Assembly: GCF_014633365.1 (NCBI RefSeq)
Contig: NW_026267104.1
Location: forward strand, 248,001 to 312,000
Length of the DNA stretch: 64,000 nucleotides
Reading direction: 5' to 3'
From: Diospyros lotus
Taxonomy: Eukaryota > Streptophyta > Magnoliopsida > Ericales > Ebenaceae
In this document: positions 55,496 to 64,000 of the stretch, piece by piece
Position numbering within the stretch: position 1 is the first letter of the stretch
Layout: each line of letters begins with the position of its first letter
Notes under the pieces: model-generated
The model's input: only the letters and a program-made list of their open reading frames with translations
The model's database searches: none
What the model was told of the DNA's origin: nothing
Program-made: the position numbers and the translations under genes

Positions 55496-58217
55496 TCTAA
55501 TACCCGGTATTACATGGTATTGGAAAATAAATAAATTTTGATTATTTTGTCAGGACCTCAGGTGGTCCAGGAAGGCCAAAAATAAATTTCGAGCAATTAA
55601 TTAATAATTTGTCGAATTCGCAGCTGGGAGTGCCTCGGGACTTGGATGTCTAGGGAAGAGGGAAAGAGATTGATGAGCGTCTCGAGATGAAATTAATGAC
55701 GCTGGAAGCGGTCCGATCGGGAATAATTTTCGGAATAAATTCTGTATAAGCCCGAGAGGGTGCAAGTACCGAATAGTCGGAGGGGACCTCCTGGAAGCTG
55801 AGGGGACCCTAGGGGTGGTTCGGTTTTCTGAGTAAAGCAACCCTTAAGTGTTTTCGGGTCGAATAAGGGTCCCGTGCAGGCGCAGGGACGAGGTCGGTAT
55901 TCCCAAGTAGCGGTCGGCTATTAATTTTTGATAAATCGAGATGTGGTGTGGCTTGATGATAATTTAATTAAGCCTTGGAGGGTCAAAGTGTTATTATTAA
56001 AAGTCTCAAGTGTAATTAAAATTCTTTAAGTGGGATTAATGATAAAATAGGGGGATTAAAAGCTTTATATATGTAATTATATATATATAGGCGTGGGTGT
56101 ATATATAGGCAAAGTCGCGGGCGGCTGCCATTTCAAAATTTTGAAATCAAATAGGAGAGAAAGAGTGAGGGCCGAGAGCCTTCGTGAGATTGCAAGCGAG
56201 AGAGATTGAGAGAAAGCTTGCAAGAGAGAAAGAGTGAGAGCATGAGAGGGAGAGAGAGATCGAGAGAGTGATGGTGGCAGCCATGGCCGCGAGGCTGGTG
56301 CTCGGAGGGGTGGCCGATGGCAGCGGCGACTCGCGTGGTGGCCGTGGTGATCAGCGGCCATAGAGGAAGCCGATGATGGTGGAGACAACGTCGAAGGCCG
56401 CTGTGGCGGCCAGTTGCAGCGGCCAACAGCGGAAGCTGCCATTGCCGATGGGTTGCAAATGAAGGCAGCAACGAGTGAGGCCGAGCAAAGCTAAAGGCAG
56501 CGTGCGGCCGAAGCTGGAAGCGATCGTGGTTGGTTGCTCCAATGGTAGAGATGGCGGCGGCGTCGACCGAAGGCACTGGAAAAGCTGGCAGCGGCGGCCA
56601 TGGCAGAACGCTGGAGGTCCAGCGCGCAGGGCGGTGGCTCGCGATGGTGGCAGCTCGCGTCTGCGGGTGCTGGCGGAGGCGGCTGAGGCCGCGAGTGGCG
56701 GCCAGCGATAGCAGCAGGCAAGCGATGGCTGCCAGCGGTTGGGTGCGCGCAGGTCGGCCGCCCAAGGAAGAAGAAGCGTGAATAGTGGCTGCGCGCGGGA
56801 GAAAGAAACAAGAAAGAAAAGAAAGAAAAAAATAAAGAAGAAAAAGAAAAATAAGAAAAGAAAATGAAAGAAAATATGGAAAATTGAGAAAAATGCCAGA
56901 AAATTCCAGAAAAATGAGGGAAAGTTCTGGAAATTAGTTTGGGGCTTGATAAGCTTGCCGGAAGCTCGAAAATTGGATTTTTGAGCGCAAGTGGCTTCTC
57001 GAGAGGCAAGGCCGATGTGGGCGTTTAGCTGTTTTTCTCTTCCGACTAATCGAGGTAATTAATTTATTTCTTCTCAAATTAATTTGATTATGAGAGATAA
57101 TGAATTGTGTCGTATTGGTTGGATTGAACCCTCAGTGGGGTTGATTGGAAGTTGTTGTTGGTGTGTGTGTGTGGCGAAGTCGAGGGCATTGGTTAAATGC
57201 CGGATGCTAATGGAGTTGGGGTTTTGTGTGTTTTGCATCTAGGTTTGACCGGGGAGGCGGCGATCCTAGAGGAACTAGAGGTTCGGGCTAGAGTTCGTGC
57301 CGAGGCGGAGTTGAGGCTTCGAGCCAGGTAAGGGACGGCCCCATGTGGAGGTGGCCTTGCAAGTGGGTAAATGTGTTTGATAATGTTTTTATGTTGCATT
57401 GGCATGTAGTGGTTATATCTTGTGTGATGCAAGAACTAGTGGACCCGTGGCCATGTAGAGGACTAGTGTGGTGGGGGCTGATAGGTTAATACCTCAAACC
57501 TTAGTGGGTTGTGAGGATGAGTGGACCTAGCCTCATTTGCATGCATTGGCATACATAAACATGATTATACTCATATTTACATGCATTGCACCCTTACTGA
57601 GTCTTTATGACTCATGAGGTTTTACCTCATGTGTAGATGATGCAAGTCCGGATACAAGCAGGGATGGCGCCAGGAGGCTATTGTGGCAACTAGCTGTGTT
57701 GCCCGAGTTTTGTATTTTATTACCTCTTGTACGTAGTCATGTAGCGTGGTATATGTATACCCTTGTGAGTAAATGTATACTTGTTGAGAGTTGGTTGTAT
57801 CTAATTGCTGTAATCTTCGAAGAGTGATAAATGATTGTGAAATTGTTAATTATATATATGGCTCAGGTTACTGAAGCCAAGTTCGGATTGAGTAAAGATC
57901 AGCGAGGTATGTTCTCATAAATCCCCAATACTCAGCGAAGTGTTGTATGCTAGCTTTGTGCCTGGGTCACCTCTGGCTTGCTATGGGGCGAGCTGAAGAG
58001 AGGTGAAGCTCACTCGGGTTTCGGGTCTCAGTCCGCTGTGTCTTCTTGATTGAGTTAGGACCGATTCTCGAGTGGAGCGAAGGGAAGGATGAAGCCTAGT
58101 TCCCACCTAGGGCGTTTCTCTTGAAACATAGTCCAACCCTTCAATTGTGGTTTGATAGGTGAGTAATCTGGTCGATTATTTACCAGTGACACCCGTAAGT
58201 GGGAGCGGGTTGTTACA
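55496..58217 (+). mobile_element. 5' LTR of a Tekay/Del-type chromovirus (plus strand)
   Basis: 2722 bp, from 'taatacccggtattacatgg' (the first G of TGTAAT seems changed to C) to GGGTTGTTACA, followed by a primer-binding site. Same family as 3533-6119. AT-repeat TATA region 56068-56105, GA-rich run 56150-56270, GC-rich block 56280-56790, purine tract 56800-56900, then 'ggtaagggacggccccatg' (57327). Open frames of up to 210 codons on both strands of the GC-rich block differ between copies. Confidence 0.88.
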
Positions 58218-58219
58218 GT

Positions 58220-58231
58220 TGGTATCAGAGC
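58220..58231 (+). other. Primer-binding site, initiator tRNA-Met
   Basis: TGGTATCAGAGC two bases after the LTR end. Confidence 0.88.
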
Positions 58232-59550
58232 ATGGCTAGCTATATAAGTGAGGAAGGCTAGCGTGCTTAAGTGTTAAGTGTGGTCGGTTAGGTGATTAAA
58301 GTGAGTAATTGCCAGAGTTTTGGAATAGAGGATGTCTGGCATGATTGAATGTAAGTCGAAATGTCGTAACTGCTGAGTTGGGGTCGAGAATAATTGATTT
58401 GAAATTTTGAGATTTCAATGTAAGGTTGGTCCGATAACCTTGAAAGTTGGACATGTGGACAGAGGATCCTAAGGGATTGGGTCAAGTCATTGAGGCCTGC
58501 AATGGTATGTTTGGATATTCCTATTCTGGGGATGAGAAAATACCCTCGATTGAGATGATATACCTGTGAGAGGTATGCGGGTCAAGTAATGAGGAACCGA
58601 ACCCAAGTGTGGGTGTTGGTATCAAGGAAATTCGAATGTGGCATCTCGGGGATATGAAATGTTTTAAGGACAGGGACTCCTTGAGATTGAAGTGTTGAGG
58701 CTCGTGTGAGGACACAAAGCCGAAGCACAACTAGTTCGAGAAGGGATTGGTGGAGCATCCCTATGTCAGGGATTCGCCGAGCTGGTTCTAGGGAATAAAG
58801 TTATCCCTGGGAAGTGGTGCAATAAGGCTTGAGCGCTTGAGAGAAAGTGAGCTATAGTGGGAGTTAGCTCGAGACTCAAGGAAATGAGTCGTCAACTGGT
58901 TATGTGACGAGCCCCTAAGAGTAAGGTTGCCTGTAGTGAGGCTCTATAGGGAGTGTGCATGTAATGCATTTGTATGTCATGGCCAGTGAAGGCATGACGT
59001 AAGTAGAATCAGGAAGGACCCCGAGGAGAGTCGGGTGTGAGTTATGCACAAGAGATGCATACGGTGCTGTGTGGTTGTATCGCTATGGCGATCCCGGAGG
59101 GGATGTGCCTAGGGTATGAGTGGACCCTAGTTGGCTTCTTGATGAGACAAGGTCTATCCTTGGGAATGATAGGCATGTGGCAAGTGGACCCTAGCGGGTG
59201 TTTGCATGAGATAGAAGTCCCAAGTGAGTCGAGCTGGAATCTAGGGGAATCCAAATTGGGTATTAAAGAGTTGGTCATGTGTTGATATGAGCGTGAGAGC
59301 CATTGGGTTAGAAGTCCTGGTTGAGTAAGGCCAAGTGACCGTTCATCTGATCGATAGATGAGGGGCCAATCAAAACTCTCATTATGACGCTTGGGGTCCA
59401 GTGGGACGCCTAAGGTCGGGAGATGAGAGGTGGATAGATCCTCATTATGATGCCTGGGGTCGTGATGACGCCTAAGGTCTCGAGACCCTTGATGGGAGAC
59501 GCGGAGGTCACCCAATGAAGGGTATGAGCGGTGTGTGGGCCGAGGGTAGT
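58232..59550 (+). mobile_element. Chromovirus leader cut by a satellite
   Basis: Non-coding sequence following the primer-binding site; part of it reappears inverted at 53333-53584. A short repeat (cattatgacgcttgggg / cattatgatgcctgggg) occurs at 59381 and 59444. It ends abruptly at the first satellite monomer, and no gag is reached. Confidence 0.55.
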
Positions 59551-62500
59551 GAACAATAGGACGTAAGCGTAATTTCTTCATTTTTCCCGACTTTGGTCGA
59601 AAAAAGAAATTTCTTTTTTTTTTTGTCAATTTTCAATGGTGGAATGAAGATAATTTCATATGGTTTTAAGTGTAGTTTTATTTGGAAGTGTAATTGAAAT
59701 ATTCAAAAGATTAGGGGTTTAACTTGATTTTCGGTACAATTATGAGTAACCGAATGGATTGGAGGGAGTGCTCCGAAATCAAGATATCTAAAAACAATTA
59801 TATGAAACGAACCAGAATTTCGATACGATTATTACGACATCGAAAAAAATCTGATCGGAAACAGTTTTTTGTGCAGCTAAAAATCAGGCCGAAAAGACGA
59901 ATCGTCGTAATTCCTTCACAAAAAGTCAATTAAACTCAACATACACTTTCATTTAGTTATTGGAACAACCTTTTGGTTGTTTAATGTTGAAACAAAAGTA
60001 CTAGCGATCAAATCGAACAATAGGACGTAAGCGTATTTTCTTCATTTTTCCCGACTTTGGTCGAAAAAAGAAATTTTTTTTTTTTTTGTCAATTTTCAAT
60101 GGTGGAATGAAGATAATTTCATATGGTTTTAAGTGTAGTTTTATTTGGAAGTGTAATTGAAATATTCAAAAGATTAGGGGTTTAACTTGATTTTCAGTAC
60201 AATTATGAGTAACCGAATGGATTGGAGGGAGTGCTCCGAAATCAAGATATCTAAAAACAATTATATGAAACGAACCAGAATTTCGATACGATTATTATGA
60301 CATCGAAAAAAATCTGATCGGAAATAGTTTTTTGTGCAGCTAAAAATCAGGCCGAAAAGACGAATCGTCGTAATTCGTTCACAAAAAGTCAATTGAACTC
60401 AAAATACACTTTAATTTAGTTATTAGAACAACCTTTTGGTTGTTTAATGTTGAAACAAAAGTACTAGCGATCAAATCGAACAATAGCACGTAAGCGTAAT
60501 TTCTTCATTTTTCCCGACTTTGGTCGAATAAAGAAATTTCTTTTTTTTTTTTTGGTCAATTTTCAATGGTGAAATGAAGATAATTTCATATGGTTTTAAG
60601 TGTAGTTTTATTTGGAAGTGTAATTGAAATATTCAAAAGATTAGGGGTTTAACTTGATTTTCGGTACAATTATGAGTAACTGAATGGATTGGAGGGAGTG
60701 CTCCGAAATCAAGATATCTAAAAACAATTATACGAAACGAACCACAATTTCGATACGATTATTATGACATCGAAAAAAATCTGATCGGAAACAGTTCTTT
60801 GTGCAGCTAAAAATCAGGCCGAAAAGACGAATTGTCGTAATTCGTTCACAAAAAGTCAATTGAACTCAAAATACACTTTAATTTAGTTATTAGAACAACC
60901 TTTTGATTGTTTAATGTTGAAACAAAAGTACTAGCGATCAAATCGAACAATAGGATGTAAGCGTAATTTCTTCATTTTTCCCGACTTTGGTCGAAAAAAG
61001 AAATTTCTATTTTTTTTGTCAATTTTCAATGGTGGAATGAAGATAATTTCATATGGTTTTAAGTGTAGTTTTGTTTGGAAGTGTAATTGAAATATTCAAA
61101 AGATTAGGGGTTTAACTTGATTTTCGGTACAATTATGAGTAACCGAATGGATTGGAGGGAGTGCTCCGAAATCAAGATATCTAAAAACAATTATATGAAA
61201 CGAACCAGAATTTCGATACAATTATTACGACATCGAAAAAAATCTGATCGGAAACAGTTTTTTGTGCTGCTAAAAATCAGGCCGAAAAGACAAATCATCA
61301 TAATTCCTTCACAAAAAGTCAATTGAACTCAACATACACTTTCATTTACTTATTGGAACAACCTTTTGGTTGTTTAATGTTGAAACAAAAGTACTAGCCA
61401 TCAAATCGAACAATAGGACGTAAGCGTAATTTCTTCATTTTTCCCGACTTTGTTCGAAAAAAGAAATTTCATTTTTTTTTGTCAATTTTCAATGGTGGAA
61501 TGAAGATAATTTCATATGGTTTTAAGTGTAGTTTTATTTGGAAGTGTAATTGAAATATTCAAAAAATTAGGGGTTTAACTTGATTTTCGGTACAATTATG
61601 AGTAACCGAATGGATTGGAGGGAGTGCTCCGAAATCAAGATATCTAAAAACAATTATATGAAACGAACCAGAATTTCGATACGATAATTATAACATCGAA
61701 AAAAATCTGATCGGAAATAGTTTTTTGTGCAGCTAAAAATCAGGCCGAAAAGTCGAATCGTCGTAATTCGTTCACAAAAAGTCAATTGAACACAAAATAC
61801 ACTTTAATTTAGTTATTAGAACAACCTTTTGGTTGTTTAATGTTGAAACAAAAGTACTAGCGATCAAATCGAACAATAGCACGTAAGCGTAATTTCTTCA
61901 TTTTTCCCGACTTTAGTCGAATAAAGAAATTTCTTTTTTTTTTTGGTCAATTTTCAATGGTGGAATGAAGATAATTTCATATGGTTTTAAGTGTAGTTTT
62001 ATTTGGAAGTGTAATTGAAATATTCAAAAAATTAGGGGTTTAACTTGATTTTCGGTACAATTATGAGTAACGGAATGGATTGGAGGGAGTGCTCCGAAAT
62101 CAAGATATCTAAAAACAATTATATGAAACGAACGAGAATTTCGATACGATAATTATGACATCGAAAAAAATCTGATCGGAAACAGTTTTTTGGACAGCTA
62201 AAAATCAGACAGAAAAGTCGAATCGTCGTAATTCGTTCACAAAAAGTCAATTGAACACAAAATACAGTTTAATTTAGTTATTGGAACAACCTTTTGGTTG
62301 TTTAATGTTGAAACAAAAGTACTAGCGATCTTATCGAACAATAGGACGTAAGCGTAATTTCTTCATTTTTCCCGACTTTGCTCGAAAAAAGAAATTTCCT
62401 TTTTTTTTTTTTTGTCAATTTTCAATGGTGGAATGAAGATAATTTCATATGGTTTTAAGTGTAGTTTTATTTGGAAGTGTAATTGAAATATTCAAAAGAT

Positions 62501-64000
62501 TAGGGGTTTAACTTGATTTTCGGTACAATTATGAGTAACCGAATGGATTGGAGGGAGTGCTCCGAAATCAAGATATCTAAAAACAATTATATGAAACGAA
62601 CCAGAATTTCGATACGATTATTATGACATCGAAAAAAATCTGATCGGAAACAGTTTTTTGTGCAGCTAAAAATCAGGCCGAAAAGACGAATCGTCGTAAT
62701 TCGTTCACAAAAAGTCAATTGAACTCAAAATACACTTTAATTTAGTTATTAGAACAACCTTTTGATTGTTTAATGGTGAAACAAAAGTACTAGCGATCAA
62801 ATCGAACAATAGGAAGTAAGCGTAGTTTCTTCATTTTTCCCGACTTTGGTCGAAAAAACAAATTTCTTTTTTTTTGGTCAATTTTCAATGGTGGAATGAA
62901 GATAATTTCATATGATTTTAAGTGTAGTTTTATTTGGAAGTGTAATTGAAATATTCAAAAGATTAGGGGTTTAACTTGATTTTCGGTATAATTATAAGTA
63001 ACCGAATGGATTGGAGGGAGTGCTCCGAAATCAAGATATCTAAAAACAATTATAAGAAACGAACCAGAATTTCGATACGATTATTATGACATCGAAAAAA
63101 ATCTGATCGGAAACAGTTTTTTGTGCAGCTAAAAATCAGGCCGAAAAGACGAATCGTCGTAATTCGTTCACAAAAAGTCAATTGAACTCAAAATACACTT
63201 TAATTCAGTTATTAGAACAACCTTTTAGTTGTTTAATGTTGAAACAAAAGTACTAGCGATCAAATCGAACAATAGGACGTAAGCGTAATTTCTTCATTTT
63301 TCCCGACTTTGGTCGAAAAACGAAATTTCTTTTTTTTTTTGGTCAATTTTCAATGGTGGAATGAAGATAATTTCATATGCTTTTGAGTGTAGTTTTATTT
63401 GTAAGTGTAATTGAAATATTCAAAATAATAGGGATTTAACTTGATTTTCGGTACAATTATGAGTAATCGAATGGATTGGTGGGAGTGCTCCGAAATCAAG
63501 ATATCTAAAAACAATTATATGAAACGAACCAGAATTTCAATACGATTATTATGACATCGAAAAAAATCTGAACGGAAACAGTTTTTTGTGCAGCTAAAAA
63601 TCAGGCCGAAAAAACGAATCGTCGTAATTCGTTCACAAAAAGTCAATTGAACTCAAAATACACTTTAATTTAGTTATTAGAACAAGCTTTTGGTTGTTTA
63701 ATGTCGAAACAAAAGTACTAGCGATCAAATCGAACAATAGGACGTAAGCGTAATTTCTTCATTTTTCCCGACTTTCGTCGAAAATAGAAATTTCTTTTTT
63801 TTTTGTCAATTTTCAATGGTGGAATGAAGATAATTTCATATGGTTTTAAGTGTAGTTTTATTTGGAAGTATAATTGAAATATTGAAAAGATTAGGGGTTT
63901 AACTTGATTTTCGGTACAATTATGAGTAACGGAATGGATTGGAGGGAGTGCTCCGAAATCAAGATATCTAAAAACAATTATATGAAACGAACGAGAATTT
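59551..64000 (+). repeat. Satellite array, about 464-bp monomer, at least 9.6 copies
   Basis: Monomers beginning 'gaacaatag' start at 59551, 60015, 60478, 60945, 61408, 61871, 62336, 62804, 63268 and 63732, so periods are 463-468 bp. The tenth is cut by the window end. Monomers are AT-rich and very alike, and length changes fall mainly in T runs. Each carries a CGAC-TTTG-GTCG type dyad near its start and, in most, an AACAACC-TTTT-GGTTGTT dyad near its end. The 69-codon frame seen in monomers 1 and 4 is broken in others, so it is not a gene. Part of the monomer is collinear with chromovirus LTRs in this window. Confidence 0.97.

Noticed and set aside
56133..56765. 210-codon minus-strand frame in the LTR at 55496-58217
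   Set aside because: Same GC-rich block; antisense to the LTR, biased composition, no domain, not matched in sister copies.
59724..59933. 69-codon frame in satellite monomers 1 and 4
   Set aside because: Broken in most other monomers; explained by the shared higher-order register of 1 and 4.
59551..64000. CRISPR-like array
   Set aside because: Monomers are about 464 bp and similar along their whole length, with no short repeat/unique spacer pattern; plant satellite DNA.

Overview
This window is intergenic DNA from a flowering plant, almost certainly from a large, retrotransposon-rich nuclear genome. The evidence is a pile-up of LTR retrotransposons of plant-specific lineages (Athila-type, Tekay/Del-type chromovirus, Tat/Ogre-type and Angela-like Copia), a tRNA-Asp primer-binding site, plant-type TATA boxes, and a satellite array. 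The species cannot be told from the sequence. No intact host gene is visible. The only host-derived coding sequence recognised is an intronless, frameshifted copy of a LOG-type cytokinin-activating enzyme (22230-22860, minus).

Layout. 1-6838: LTR remnants, a solo LTR (425-2286), and the 3' LTR plus 3' internal end of a minus-strand chromovirus. 6839-21435: one nearly complete minus-strand Athila-type element of 14.6 kb, with two 2.1-kb LTRs about 99% alike, a tRNA-Asp primer-binding site, gag, pol, and a downstream nuclear-type ORF; two in-frame stops and one frameshift break it. 21436-26283: a duplicated 94-bp scrap of the same element, the LOG retrocopy, another solo LTR and Athila-type debris. 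26284-32392: a decayed plus-strand chromovirus gag-pol carrying two solo LTRs. 32393-40837: a four-deep nest of minus-strand LTRs with perfect 5-bp target duplications. 40838-44607: a chain of broken pieces (LTR stub, Tat/Ogre gag and LTR, Copia LTR). 44608-59550: plus-strand chromovirus LTRs and internal scraps. 59551-64000: a satellite of about 464-bp monomers running off the window.

What stands out. (1) The Athila-type element is studded with the palindrome ATTCGAAT, about 17 exact copies in each LTR U3 and about 23 more in the spacer just upstream of its third ORF. That spacer also holds a TATA box, so it looks like a duplicated U3-type promoter. The third ORF has a basic nuclear-localisation-like N-terminus, so an element-encoded motif-reading system is a testable guess. 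(2) The satellite monomer contains a stretch collinear with the 5' part of chromovirus LTRs in this same window, so the satellite probably arose from an LTR, and its first six monomers show a three-monomer higher-order register. (3) Seven solo LTRs with exact 5-bp target duplications stand against one near-complete element. (4) Two LTRs each sit between a polypurine tract and a primer-binding site, a trace of tandem elements sharing an LTR.

Most open reading frames outside the retroelement genes are chance frames in LTRs or repeats and are not listed.
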